Origin: Afipia sp.
Lineage (GTDB): Bacteria; Pseudomonadota; Alphaproteobacteria; Rhizobiales; Xanthobacteraceae
Direction: 5' to 3'
Assembly: GCA_016201045.1 (NCBI GenBank)
Contig: JACQDM010000002.1
Location: 186,001 to 250,000, forward strand
Length of the DNA: 64,000 nt
Below the pieces are notes generated by a model that was not told where the DNA came from, made no database searches, and worked only from the letters and a program-made list of their open reading frames with translations. The first letter of the stretch is position 1. Each line of letters opens with the position of its first letter. Positions 1 through 7,534 of the stretch are shown here, in pieces. The position numbers and the translations under genes are program-made.

Positions 1-292
1 GGCCGGGGCGCGGATAGATGTCGAGCAGCGTCTGCCGCACCGAGACGATCAGGAGAAACAGCGCGAACAACATGCTGATCCCTTCGTTTCGAGCCGAATA
101 GCCGCTGCGGAAATGCAGAATGATCCCGACGCAGACGCCGAACATCGCGACCCGCTGCAAAAGGCACAGCGGGCAGGGGATTTCGCCGCCGCGATATTGC
201 AGGATCATCGCGAAGGTTAGGATCTCCGCGATCACCAGCATCATCGCAAACAGAAAAAGATCGTTGAGCAGGGCGGGGAGGCGCGGGTTCAT
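1..292 (-). CDS. dsbB: Disulfide bond formation protein B (partial at window edge)
   Basis: Inner-membrane quinone-linked oxidase family that reoxidises periplasmic thiol oxidases. The frame starts MNPRLPALLNDLF and runs off the window start, so only about 97 N-terminal residues are visible. They contain two hydrophobic segments and the CPLCLLQR stretch, the C-x2-C redox motif of DsbB. A further hydrophobic segment begins before the edge. The start codon overlaps the stop of the upstream DUF5993 gene (ATGA), so the two are almost certainly co-translated. The C-terminal second cysteine pair lies outside the window and cannot be checked. Confidence 0.85.
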   Translation of the reverse strand, partial: MNPRLPALLNDLFLFAMMLVIAEILTFAMILQYRGGEIPCPLCLLQRVAMFGVCVGIILHFRSGYSARNEGISMLFALFLLIVSVRQTLLDIYPRPG

Positions 293-495
293 GCCACGCC
301 TCCCATCGCCGGTACAATCAGCCGCACCTGCAGCCAGGGCATGCGGAAGCCATAGTCGGGGCTATAAATCTCGTAGAGAAAAAGTCCGACCGACAGTCCG
401 AGGCACACGAGCACGAACGAAATCGCAAGCCATCGCGGCCCGGTGAATCCGAAAAGAAACGCCAGCAACAGCGTGGCGAAGATCGCCGTCATCAT
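289..495 (-). CDS. DUF5993 family small membrane protein
   Basis: A 68-residue protein starting MMTAIFATLLLAF, almost entirely two transmembrane helices with a short loop and a C-terminal tail ending in MGGVA. Small DUF5993 proteins are recurrently found directly upstream of dsbB-like genes in Rhizobiales, and here the stop codon overlaps the dsbB start (ATGA). A longer in-frame extension upstream exists, but it overlaps the divergent transglycosylase gene and lacks membrane character, so I start at the methionine pair. The function is unknown; a helper role for the neighbouring thiol-oxidase membrane protein is inference from context. Confidence 0.7.
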   Translation of the reverse strand: MMTAIFATLLLAFLFGFTGPRWLAISFVLVCLGLSVGLFLYEIYSPDYGFRMPWLQVRLIVPAMGGVA

Positions 496-580
496 CCGTA
501 AGCCCCCGGCCGAGAATCGCTTTATGGTTCGATCACGCTTCCCCAACTTCAACGATACATTGGGCTGCCGGATATTGAAG

Positions 581-1819
581 ATGAATATGAAGCTCGTCGC
601 GAAAATCCTCTTTGCCGTTATTGCGGTGCAGCTTTTTGCCGTTCCCGTGCATGCCGCGCCGGATACCGGCTTCACCCAATTCATCGCGTCGCTGTGGCCG
701 GACGCGCAGAAGGCCGGCGTGTCGCGCGAGACGTTCGATCGCGAAACCCGCGGGCTCGAGCCGGACTACAAATTGCCCGATCTGATTTTGCCGGGACGTC
801 CAGCCACCGGCGCGCCGTCGCAGGCCGAGTTCGTTCAGGTGCCTGCGGACTACGTCAAGGAATCCAGCATTGCGCGGCTCGCGGATGAGGGGCAGCGGCT
901 TCGCGAGAAATACCGCTCGACGCTCGACGCCATCGAGAAGCGCTTCGGCGTGCCCGGCGCCATCATTCTTGCGATCTGGGGACGCGAAACCGACTATGGC
1001 CGTTATGCGCTGCCATATGATGGATTGCGCGTGCTGGCAACGCAGGCCTATGTCGGCCGGCGCAAGGATCAGTATCGCACCGAATTCATCGAAGGTCTCA
1101 AGCTCCTGAACGACGGCAATGTGACTCGCAGGAATTTCACGGCGTCATGGGGCGGTGCCACCGGGCTCACGCAATTTCTGCCGTCCGAACTCGCCAAGCA
1201 CGGCGTCGATTTCGACGGTGACGGCCGCGTCGACATCTGGAAGTCGGTGCCCGATGCGCTGGCGTCAGCCGCGCAGCAGCTCGTCAACAAGGGTTGGCAG
1301 CGCGGCCTGCGCTGGGCCTATGAGGTGACAGCGCCCGCCAATGTCGATTGCACGTCCGGCGTCCCCGAAGTGACGAAGCCGATCGGCGAATGGCTGCGCG
1401 CGGGTTTCGTGCCGGTGCACGGCTTGAAGCTGAGCGCGGAGGAGCAGAAGCAGGATGCGTCGCTGTTGCAGCCGGAGGGAATTTACGGTCCGTCGTTTCT
1501 GACAACGAAGAATTACTTCGTCATCAAGGAATATAATTTTTCCGACCTGTATGTTTTGTTCGTCGGCCATCTTGGCGACCGCATGAACAGCCCACAGAGT
1601 TTCGCGACGCCGTGGTCGGCATCGCGGCAGTTGCGCTCGGCCGATGTCGAGGCGATGCAGAAAAACCTGACGAGACTCGGTCTCTACAGTTCAAAGATCG
1701 ACGGTAAGGCAGGAATGCAGACGCGCTCCGCACTCGGCGCGTATCAGAAATCGGCGGGGCTGAAGGTCGATTGCTGGCCGAGCGAAGCGGTGCTGAAGGC
1801 GATGAGCGCGAGGCGATAG
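581..1819 (+). CDS. Lytic murein transglycosylase, MltB family
   Basis: Cleaves the glycan strands of peptidoglycan in the periplasm, forming 1,6-anhydromuramoyl ends. From ATG 581 (a second ATG at 587 is possible) a signal peptide runs to about residue 25 (MKLVAKILFAVIAVQLFAVPVHA). It is followed by an SLT_2/MltB-type catalytic domain with the family's IWGRETDYGRY stretch holding the catalytic Glu, the GLTQFLPSE segment and a calcium-loop-like DFDGDGRVDIW. The last roughly 60 residues form a peptidoglycan-binding-1 domain (NLTRLGLYSSKIDGKAG). The length of 412 residues is normal for the family. It is divergent from the dsbB pair. Confidence 0.9.
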   Translation: MNMKLVAKILFAVIAVQLFAVPVHAAPDTGFTQFIASLWPDAQKAGVSRETFDRETRGLEPDYKLPDLILPGRPATGAPSQAEFVQVPADYVKESSIARLADEGQRLREKYRSTLDAIEKRFGVPGAIILAIWGRETDYGRYALPYDGLRVLATQAYVGRRKDQYRTEFIEGLKLLNDGNVTRRNFTASWGGATGLTQFLPSELAKHGVDFDGDGRVDIWKSVPDALASAAQQLVNKGWQRGLRWAYEVTAPANVDCTSGVPEVTKPIGEWLRAGFVPVHGLKLSAEEQKQDASLLQPEGIYGPSFLTTKNYFVIKEYNFSDLYVLFVGHLGDRMNSPQSFATPWSASRQLRSADVEAMQKNLTRLGLYSSKIDGKAGMQTRSALGAYQKSAGLKVDCWPSEAVLKAMSARR

Positions 1820-1904
1820 CGCCACATTCCCGCCACTCGATTCCAAGTCCGTCACCGTTTCGCCATTGCGTGTGAGAATCGCCGCTAACGCACGGAGAGA
1901 AAAC

Positions 1905-1934
1905 GAAAAACCCGGCCGCGCGGCCGGGTTTTCC
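1905..1934. terminator. Bidirectional rho-independent terminator
   Basis: A perfect GC hairpin, AAAACCCGGCCG / CGGCCGGGTTTT, lies between the convergent transglycosylase gene and the small secreted protein gene. It has A-runs on one side and T-runs on the other, so it can serve both strands. Confidence 0.8.
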
Positions 1935-1961
1935 AATTTCAAGCGCGGAGGTGCGACAGGC

Positions 1962-2252
1962 TCAGTAGCCCGGGCAGACCTTCACGTTGCGATAGACGTT
2001 CGCGCCGATATACGGATCCCAAACAGGGCGCTGCTCCCAGTAGCAACGCGGACGCGGTGCGTAATAGACCGGGCCACCGTAGCCATAAGACGGCTGCTGG
2101 CTGGCGATCGCTGCGCCGACGCCGAGGCCGAGCAGGCCTGCGCCAACGGCAAGCGCGTTATTGCCGTTTTCAGCCTTAGCCGACGGCATCGCTGCGACGA
2201 GCGATCCGGCAATCGTTGCAACGGTGAAGAACGTAGAAAGTGCCTTCTTCAT
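1962..2252 (-). CDS. Small secreted protein with C-terminal Cys-pair motif
   Basis: A 96-residue protein with a clear Sec signal peptide (MKKALSTFFTVATIAGS to about AKA-EN). A glycine-rich hydrophobic stretch (GAGLLGLGVGAAIA) follows, then a Tyr/Pro-rich tail with two cysteines, CYWEQRPVWDP and NVKVC. The layout (signal peptide, glycine-zipper-like segment, aromatic tail with Cys about 20 residues apart) recurs in the neighbouring gene at 2414-2731 and again at 16274-16783. It resembles small exported proteins of unknown function common in Bradyrhizobium relatives. No function can be assigned. Confidence 0.7.
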   Translation of the reverse strand: MKKALSTFFTVATIAGSLVAAMPSAKAENGNNALAVGAGLLGLGVGAAIASQQPSYGYGGPVYYAPRPRCYWEQRPVWDPYIGANVYRNVKVCPGY

Positions 2253-2413
2253 ATGTCTCTCCTCAGATCACGCCACAGCCCGGCGCAAGGCGATTGGTCT
2301 TAAGGATCCAATTCCGGGAGATACGTTATCCCGGCTGTCTCCAGTTTCAAAGCACCGCGCTTGAGATCCCGGCGCGGATAATAATTGTTAGACGGCACAA
2401 TCGCCGGTTGGGT

Positions 2414-2731
2414 TCAGTTGCAAACCTGAACGCGGCGAACGCGCCAGGCGTATCCATCCCAGAATCGCTCACGCTGCAGGTAGCATCCGCCATAGGCATA
2501 GCCGGGCGCGTAGTAAGCCGGCGCGCCGTAATAGCCGTAGTAACCGGGGCCATAGCCGTATCCGTATGGATAACTGTTGGCCGCGATGCCGCCGATGATC
2601 GCTGCCCCTGCAAGGCCGCCGATAATTCCCGCGGCAATTCGTCCGCCGCGCGCTTCCGCCGGAGCCGGTGCGGCGACAGCGGTGACCGCCAAAGTGGCGG
2701 CGGTGGCAGCTGCCAGAATGATCTTTCTCAT
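2414..2731 (-). CDS. Small secreted Tyr/Gly-rich protein with C-terminal Cys pair
   Basis: A 105-residue exported protein starting MRKIILAAATAATLAV, preceded by a strong ribosome site (AAAGGGG, 5 bases before ATG). This start is preferred over an upstream in-frame methionine that would bury the signal peptide. After cleavage near AEA there is a glycine-zipper-like segment (AAGIIGGLAGAAIIGG), a PYGYGYGPGYYGYYG repeat and a tail with CYLQRERFWDG and VQVC. The tail is clearly related to those of the proteins at 1962-2252 and 16274-16783. Function unknown; exported and probably envelope-associated. Confidence 0.75.
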   Translation of the reverse strand: MRKIILAAATAATLAVTAVAAPAPAEARGGRIAAGIIGGLAGAAIIGGIAANSYPYGYGYGPGYYGYYGAPAYYAPGYAYGGCYLQRERFWDGYAWRVRRVQVCN

Positions 2732-2864
2732 GGCATTCCCCTTTCGTGTTCGACGCTCAATAACAGATTCCGGGCCGCAGGGTTGCACCGGCGGCTTGAA
2801 CGGAACCTGAATATCTTGGGCCGAATTCGCCACGTTTTGCACCGCGATATATGACCGCATAACG

Positions 2865-2898
2865 AAAACGGCGCCCGCGAGAAGCGAAGCGCCGTTTA
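2865..2898 (-). terminator. Rho-independent terminator
   Basis: The hairpin AAACGGCGC / GCGCCGTTT with a T-run on the minus strand sits about 40 bases beyond the stop codon of the secreted-protein gene at 2939-3325. Confidence 0.65.
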
Positions 2899-2938
2899 GG
2901 AAATAGAGGATTTCAGCCCGTCAGACTGAAATGCGGTA

Positions 2939-3325
2939 TCAGAACATCGCCGAAGCGTACTGCTGCAGACCGGCCTTCTGGACGAGGCCCTTGGCGACCT
3001 GCTTCTGGTTTTCGTCGAGAACCATGAACAGCGGCTGGATCGCCGGAGCCATACGGCGCACGGCGGCTTCGTCGACATTCGGCTCACGCGCAAGCGCGCG
3101 TAGGGCGTTGGCGACGGCCGGCCAATACTGCTCCTGCTCTGCCTTCAGCTTCAAGGCAGCACGGTAGCGAAGGATTGCGACCTCGCTCATGGCAATCTTG
3201 AATGCCGAAACATGTGCTGGCTTCGCGGGGGCTTCAACAGGCGCCACGGAAGCAGTTACTTCCTGGGCCGCGACGGGAGCGCTCATGGCAACAACAAGTG
3301 CGATGGCGAGTTGGAACTTTCGCAT
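2939..3325 (-). CDS. Exported protein of unknown function, helical
   Basis: A 128-residue protein with a signal peptide (MRKFQLAIALVVAMSAPVAAQ), an Ala/Pro/Val linker and a helical domain ending KGLVQKAGLQQYASAMF. The segment PLFMVLDENQKQVAKGL has the spacing of LTxxQ-like repeats seen in Spy/CpxP-type periplasmic proteins, but the match is loose. I therefore describe it only as an exported helical protein. The start is placed at the methionine that opens the signal peptide. It is single-gene, with its own downstream terminator. Confidence 0.65.
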   Translation of the reverse strand: MRKFQLAIALVVAMSAPVAAQEVTASVAPVEAPAKPAHVSAFKIAMSEVAILRYRAALKLKAEQEQYWPAVANALRALAREPNVDEAAVRRMAPAIQPLFMVLDENQKQVAKGLVQKAGLQQYASAMF

Positions 3326-3568
3326 TTCTCTCACTTTTTGACGGGTGGAAGACAGTCTTCGCGTAGGTGTCATATGTGACGAAAATGCGGTGCAATACGT
3401 TAATGAGCAATGGCTTTTGTGCAGTGCAGTAAGCCGCCCAAAATCGCTATAATTAAACCAATGAAATCATATGCTTAGAAGAGCAGTAACATTCGCAAAT
3501 TAAAGTTGAAAACGGAACCGTAAATGTTCCCGGAACGGGGTCGGGAACTGCGCCGCAAAACGACTGTA

Positions 3569-4069
3569 TCAGGCCGTTTTCGGCGGGGTCTTTTCGATCG
3601 ATTCCCCGAGCAATTCGAGAGCCCGTTGGGCGAAGGCGGACATGTTGGCGACCCGGTCGCTGCTGCCCGTTTCCAAGGTGATCGTTCGGGCCACCGGCCC
3701 CGCGACGCTCATGCATGAATGTCCGGGGGCATCGCCATAGCTGTTTCCGGAAGGCCCCGTCGCTCCGGTTTCGCTCAGGCCCCAAGTCGCTCCGAGCAGG
3801 TCGCGGGCGCGAGCGGCGAGCAAAGCTGCGTAAGGCTCAGACGACGCCCGCATCCCTTCCATCTCCTCTTTGGTGATGTTGACCAGCGCTGCCCGGGCCC
3901 TCGGCGTGTAAATGATGCCGCCGCCCCGGTAGTAGGCCGACGCACCGGGAATCGCGAGCAAAGCCGCCGAAATCAGTCCTCCGGTTGAGGATTCGGCGAT
4001 GCCGATTGTTTCCTTTCGGGCGATCAGCCTGGCCGCGATCGCCTCGGCCAGCGGCATTAATTTTTCCAT
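3569..4069 (-). CDS. CinA C-terminal-domain protein (nicotinamide-nucleotide amidase family)
   Basis: Stand-alone CinA/PncC amidase domain; family members deamidate nicotinamide mononucleotide in NAD recycling. Visible hallmarks are ESSTGGLISAALLAIPGAS (the family Ser-Thr-Gly-Gly signature), YRGGGIIYTPRA, and GLSETGATGPSGNSYGDAPG near the C-terminus. The length of 166 residues fits a single-domain PncC. I start at MEKLMPLAEA because GGAA lies 6 bases upstream; an earlier in-frame ATG at 4111 is possible. It is monocistronic and divergent from the bfd gene. Confidence 0.85.
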   Translation of the reverse strand: MEKLMPLAEAIAARLIARKETIGIAESSTGGLISAALLAIPGASAYYRGGGIIYTPRARAALVNITKEEMEGMRASSEPYAALLAARARDLLGATWGLSETGATGPSGNSYGDAPGHSCMSVAGPVARTITLETGSSDRVANMSAFAQRALELLGESIEKTPPKTA

Positions 4070-4148
4070 CTGTATTTCCGTAATCAGAAGAACCAGCCTG
4101 TTTAGATTCATTCCAGATTTGATCTGAATTCGCCAATGCTCTCAACAG

Positions 4149-4165
4149 TTTGGAATAGCTTGAAA
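4149..4165. promoter_or_regulatory. Possible degenerate Irr box (ICE) before bfd
   Basis: TTTGGAA-TAG-CTTGAAA resembles the 7-3-7 layout of the perfect box at 4580-4596 in front of bfr, but the right half-site matches at only about four of seven positions. It lies 20 bases before the bfd reading frame. Weak evidence. Confidence 0.25.
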
Positions 4166-4185
4166 GTGACCGATTAGCCTTTGCT

Positions 4186-4512
4186 TTGAATCGTCCGTTT
4201 CAATATCGATACGGCGTTATTTCTACAGGTTTTGCATATCCCCTCATTATCGTCTGCTCCTGCAACGTCTTTACCGACCACGACGTCCGCGATGCCGTGG
4301 CCAAGGATCTGCCGCGCACCGCGAGCCAGGTTTACGGCTGCCTCGGCTGCAGCGCGCAGTGTGGACGTTGCGCGACCACCATTCGCAAAATCATGGACGA
4401 GGCGCTCGGCGCCTGCGCCAAGGCCTGTTGTTCGGGCTGCCCGCATCAGCAAGCTCATGCGCACCCCGAACAAACGCTTGAAGCGGTTGTTCTTCAGGCC
4501 GCTGCCGCCTAA
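4186..4512 (+). CDS. bfd: Bacterioferritin-associated ferredoxin (2Fe-2S)
   Basis: Bfd reduces ferric iron in bacterioferritin so that it can be released. The core IVCSCNVFTDHDVRDAV with C-x-C, followed by SAQCGRC with C-x2-C, gives the four [2Fe-2S] ligands of the family. The C-terminal tail is Cys/His-rich (ACCSGCPHQQAHAHPEQ). The start is a problem. The frame opens only at TTG 4186, while typical homologues start right before IVCSCN, where the codon is ATT (4246). Either a TTG start with a 20-residue extension or a rare ATT start is used. It is followed by an Irr box and bfr, an iron-storage pair. Confidence 0.8.
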   Translation: MNRPFQYRYGVISTGFAYPLIIVCSCNVFTDHDVRDAVAKDLPRTASQVYGCLGCSAQCGRCATTIRKIMDEALGACAKACCSGCPHQQAHAHPEQTLEAVVLQAAAA

Positions 4513-4579
4513 GCCGATTTCCGCACATCTGGGTTTCGCCTGCGGCACCGCTGTAGGGTTGTCCTGCCCGTTAAACTGA

Positions 4580-4596
4580 TTTAGAACGTTTCTAAA
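4580..4596. promoter_or_regulatory. Irr-type iron control element (ICE) before bfr
   Basis: A perfect inverted repeat TTTAGAA-CGT-TTCTAAA lies about 45 bases upstream of the bfr start. This is the form of the iron control element bound by Irr in Bradyrhizobium-type bacteria, where bacterioferritin genes are Irr-controlled. The match is seen directly; the regulator assignment rests on known family biology. Confidence 0.75.
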
Positions 4597-4641
4597 TTGA
4601 TTTGACGAGGCCATTCTCGGCTTCGAAAGCGGGAGTGCGGG

Positions 4642-5124
4642 ATGAAGGGCGACCCAAAGGTCATCGACTATCTCAACAAGGCATTGCGCCACGAGCTGAC
4701 TGCCGTCAGCCAGTACTGGCTGCATTACCGGCTGCTGGATAATTGGGGCCTGAAGAGTCTCGGCAAGACCTGGCGAAAGGAATCCATCGAAGAGATGGAG
4801 CATGCCGACAAGCTGATTGACCGGATCATCTTTCTCGACGGATTTCCGAACATGCAGGTGCTGGATCCCCTGCACATCGGCCAGAACGTACCGGAAATCC
4901 TCGATTGCGATCTGAAGGCCGAATATTCGGCGCGTGCGCTTTACGAAGAAGCGGCGACCTATTGTCATGGTGCGAAGGACTACGTGACGCGCGATATCTT
5001 CGAGCAATTGATGAAGGACGAAGAGCACCACATCGACTTCCTCGAGACGCAAATCGATCTCGTCAAGAAAATCGGTGTCGAACTTTATTCGCAGCACCAC
5101 ATCGGCGAGGCAGATCACGATTGA
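4642..5124 (+). CDS. bfr: Bacterioferritin
   Basis: Iron-storage protein of 160 residues that forms 24-mers with a di-iron ferroxidase centre in each subunit and haem between subunits. All expected residues are present at canonical positions: ferroxidase Glu18, Glu51, His54, Glu94, Glu127 and His130, and the haem-ligand Met52 (EEMEH). The start [12 protein letters not shown] matches the family. It stands directly behind an Irr box and just downstream of bfd, so storage and release genes are adjacent and probably both iron-responsive. Confidence 0.97.
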   Translation: MKGDPKVIDYLNKALRHELTAVSQYWLHYRLLDNWGLKSLGKTWRKESIEEMEHADKLIDRIIFLDGFPNMQVLDPLHIGQNVPEILDCDLKAEYSARALYEEAATYCHGAKDYVTRDIFEQLMKDEEHHIDFLETQIDLVKKIGVELYSQHHIGEADHD

Positions 5125-5147
5125 AGTCCGCCTCCCGCGCGTCGCAG

Positions 5148-5501
5148 CTACGACGCGTCGGCCGGAACGAAACAGGTGATCTCGATCCGGCCGAGCAGAT
5201 CGACGTACCAGACCACGGCTTCGCCGAGCGGATTGCCGGCATCGCGGATGATCGCTGTGTCCGGCACCTGCCACCACACGCCATTGATCGGCACCCAGTA
5301 TTGACCGGAGCGCACCTCGTACTCCGTGCGATGGCCGTCGGAAATATCGCAGCAATAGGCACCGCGTGAATTGCGCACGCCCTTGAACCAATTCCGGATG
5401 TGTTCGGGAACGTCCTTGTATTGCCCGCGGTCGACGGCCGACGCGGACGCCGCAGCGAACATGACTGGCAGCAGTAGAAACAATCGCCTCGGCAATCCCA
5501 T
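5148..5501 (-). CDS. Exported protein of unknown function
   Basis: A 117-residue protein starting MGLPRRLFLLLPVMFAAASASA, a clear signal peptide, with GGAG 8 bases before the ATG; this start is preferred to an upstream ATG at 5558. The mature part contains a CC pair (GAYCCDISDGH) and several conserved-looking tryptophans (GVWWQVPD, AVVWYVD). It resembles short exported hypothetical proteins found in Rhizobiales, and I know of no function. Convergent with bfr. Confidence 0.65.
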   Translation of the reverse strand: MGLPRRLFLLLPVMFAAASASAVDRGQYKDVPEHIRNWFKGVRNSRGAYCCDISDGHRTEYEVRSGQYWVPINGVWWQVPDTAIIRDAGNPLGEAVVWYVDLLGRIEITCFVPADAS

Positions 5502-5573
5502 CGGCACTCCAGCGTTCGCCTCGAAGATACGAGCGAACTTGATTTCGGGTCCAAACACGGCTGCGCGAGATCG

Positions 5574-6158
5574 TCAGGTGTTTCGCCGTTTGCGCTTTTT
5601 CTCCGGTGGCGGAGGCGGCGGCGGAACGACGGGGCAACCCGCGAAGCCCGCTTCGATCGCTTCCTTCGCGCCATCGAGCTTGAAGTCGGCGATGGTCCGG
5701 CCTGCGTTCAGCGAACGGATACGCACGACGAGCGCATTCGACGACGCAAGCTCCTGCACGAAGCGATACACCTCGCCCTGATCCTCGATGACGATGATGG
5801 TGTAGCCAATGAGGATGCGTGACTCGACACTGTCGTGGCCGGGTTTGTCGTCGAAGCGATAGCCGAGGATCGAGTTCTTGTCCGAGCCGATCTTGAAGTC
5901 GAACGAGAAGCGCACCAGCGGCGTTTTATCGAAACAAGTCAGCTGCATCATCGCGTTCATCGGAGGCTGGGCGGTGGCGTTCGATGCCGTGGTCGTCAAC
6001 AGCGCGCTTGCGACCGGCTTGCCCGTGACGCGGTCGGTGACCTTCTCAATTTTCCAGTTGCCTGCCTCGGTTCTTTCCGCAGAACCAGAAACGAATGCAT
6101 CGCGCGACACGCAAGCGCCAGCCAGCAACGCCACTATCACCCACACAACACGACGCAC
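5574..6158 (-). CDS. Putative lipoprotein
   Basis: A 194-residue protein with an N-terminal hydrophobic stretch ending in a lipobox (VALLAGAC), so probably diacylated at the Cys and membrane-anchored. I choose GTG at 6158 (VRRVVWVIVALLAG) because GGGGAA lies 6 bases upstream. The body has beta-type alternation (VRFSFDFKIG, RILIGYTIIVIED), and the C-terminus is unusual: a run of seven prolines followed by EKKRKRRNT, a basic tail that could contact nucleic acid or peptidoglycan. No family was recognised. Confidence 0.65.
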   Translation of the reverse strand: MRRVVWVIVALLAGACVSRDAFVSGSAERTEAGNWKIEKVTDRVTGKPVASALLTTTASNATAQPPMNAMMQLTCFDKTPLVRFSFDFKIGSDKNSILGYRFDDKPGHDSVESRILIGYTIIVIEDQGEVYRFVQELASSNALVVRIRSLNAGRTIADFKLDGAKEAIEAGFAGCPVVPPPPPPPEKKRKRRNT

Positions 6159-6218
6159 TGAAAATTCCCCAACTGCGTGCAGTCTGCAACCGGCGCGCGA
6201 AGGGCGCAAGCGTCACGT

Positions 6219-6415
6219 TCAGGGATGACCCTCCCTGATCTGGATTGCCGCTGCGAGCGCGCCGACGGTGACCGAGACGGCGAGACACCAGAAGCCGATA
6301 TGGAGGAACAGGAAAGCGACACCGCGCATCCGAGCGCGAAAAACAGGATCGCAATCGCGAGACAGTTGAAGCGGTAGCGCTCCTTCGCAGAATCACTATA
6401 GCCACAAGTTCGCAT
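6219..6415 (-). pseudogene. Possible frameshifted small membrane protein gene
   Basis: From ATG 6415 one frame encodes RFNCLAIAILFFALGCAVSL, a good transmembrane helix, then degenerates into Ser/Arg-rich sequence. In the next frame the same region encodes FLFLHIGFWCLAVSVTVGAL and ends with a stop at 6219, a second good helix. A one-base shift near 6310 would fuse both into a roughly 65-residue two-helix protein. Either the gene is broken, or only the second part (from an internal ATG CGC) is translated. Weak but specific. Confidence 0.35.
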
Positions 6416-6889
6416 TCCCGCGACGCGCTTTCGCGCCCGGGTTTTGGATGATCGTTCCACCCTCGACAATGAGGGCGCACGGAACGCCGGATGCACGATG
6501 CATCCGCAGTCTCGCGTGCAAAACAAAAAGCACACGAGCGTAGTCACCACGAACACGCCGAAATCATCCGGCGTTCCGCGCGCGGTTGCGTGAACCGGCT
6601 TGCTCCGCGAACAGGACCCCCGGAGGCCGATCCATGTGTCGTGCCCCCGTTCATGGCGCAAGGCGAAGCGCCGGGACCTCGCGGTTTGGGCCGGCTTGCG
6701 TGAAGCGCGCCGTCAGCACGGGCGAATGAAAAACGCCCCTCAAACTTGGGGCGGGATAGGCGTCACCATAAATCCGGTTCAGAGCGTGGGGATAAGGTTT
6801 TCCGTCACGAAATGTTGCAGAGGAGTCCGGAAGGAGTAGCGTCGCAACAAAAGCGGCCTTGTGCCACTCTCTCCGGCGATGGTGAACTC
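6416..6889. other. Non-coding stretch, possibly a dispersed repeat
   Basis: No credible gene is present in about 470 bases; open frames are short and of poor composition. The segment around 6520-6600 (AACACGCCGAAATCATCC and surroundings) looks to me like a sequence that recurs in many intergenic regions of Bradyrhizobium-type genomes, but that is from memory. A hairpin CGCCCCTCAAACTTGGGGCG lies at about 6735-6755, without a T-run. It precedes the methyltransferase gene. Confidence 0.35.
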
Positions 6890-7510
6890 ATGACGCAACA
6901 GAACCGCACGGCGCATTGGGAAAGCGTCTACACCACTAAGGGTGAGAACGAGGTCAGCTGGTTTCAGGACAGCCCCGCGCCTTCACTGGAATTGATCGAT
7001 CGTGCCGGCTTATCTGCGTCCGCTACAATCATCGATATCGGCGGCGGCGCGTCGCGGCTTGTCGATGCGTTGCTGGATCGCGGCTTTGAATCGCTCACTG
7101 TGCTCGATCTGTCCGCCGCAGCTCTGGATACTGCCAAAGCCAGACTGCGCGAGCGCAGCAAGAAGGTGCGCTGGATCGCTGCCGATGTGACGCAGTGGAA
7201 GCCCGACGGGATTTACGATCTGTGGCACGATCGCGCGGCGTTTCATTTCCTGACCGATGCGGCGGATATTGCCGCCTATATCACGCGCCTGGAAGCGGCG
7301 ACCGCCCCCGGAAGCCGCGTCATTATGGGCACGTTCGCGCTCGACGGGCCGGAGAAATGCAGTGGGCTCGTTGTCAGGCGCTACGATTCCGCTTCGCTCG
7401 CGGCAACGCTCGGACCGAAGTTCAGATTAAGCGAGACGCGCAGGCACGACCACACGACGCCGTGGGGTTCTATGCAGCGTTTCCAGTTTTCGATGTTCAC
7501 GCGGGTTTGA
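6890..7510 (+). CDS. Class I SAM-dependent methyltransferase
   Basis: A 206-residue protein starting MTQQNRTAHWESVYTTKG. Motif I IIDIGGGASRLVD binds S-adenosylmethionine; an acidic residue in LTVLDLSAAALD and motif IV DLWHDRAAFHFL follow. The N-terminal HWESVY...SWFQ pattern is typical of small tellurite/thiopurine-type methyltransferases, so the acceptor could be a small molecule, but the substrate cannot be read from sequence. An upstream in-frame extension is rejected because it is non-coding in character. Convergent with the VIT gene. Confidence 0.85.
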   Translation: MTQQNRTAHWESVYTTKGENEVSWFQDSPAPSLELIDRAGLSASATIIDIGGGASRLVDALLDRGFESLTVLDLSAAALDTAKARLRERSKKVRWIAADVTQWKPDGIYDLWHDRAAFHFLTDAADIAAYITRLEAATAPGSRVIMGTFALDGPEKCSGLVVRRYDSASLAATLGPKFRLSETRRHDHTTPWGSMQRFQFSMFTRV

Positions 7511-7534
7511 GCGAGCGCTCGCGATCCAATTTCG

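Noticed and set aside
4174-5637. 487-codon minus-strand frame across bfd, bfr and the next gene
   Set aside because: It would run antisense through bacterioferritin, whose active-site residues are all present on the plus strand.
6720-6889. Riboswitch upstream of the methyltransferase gene
   Set aside because: One hairpin is visible, but I could not match any known SAM or SAH aptamer pattern.
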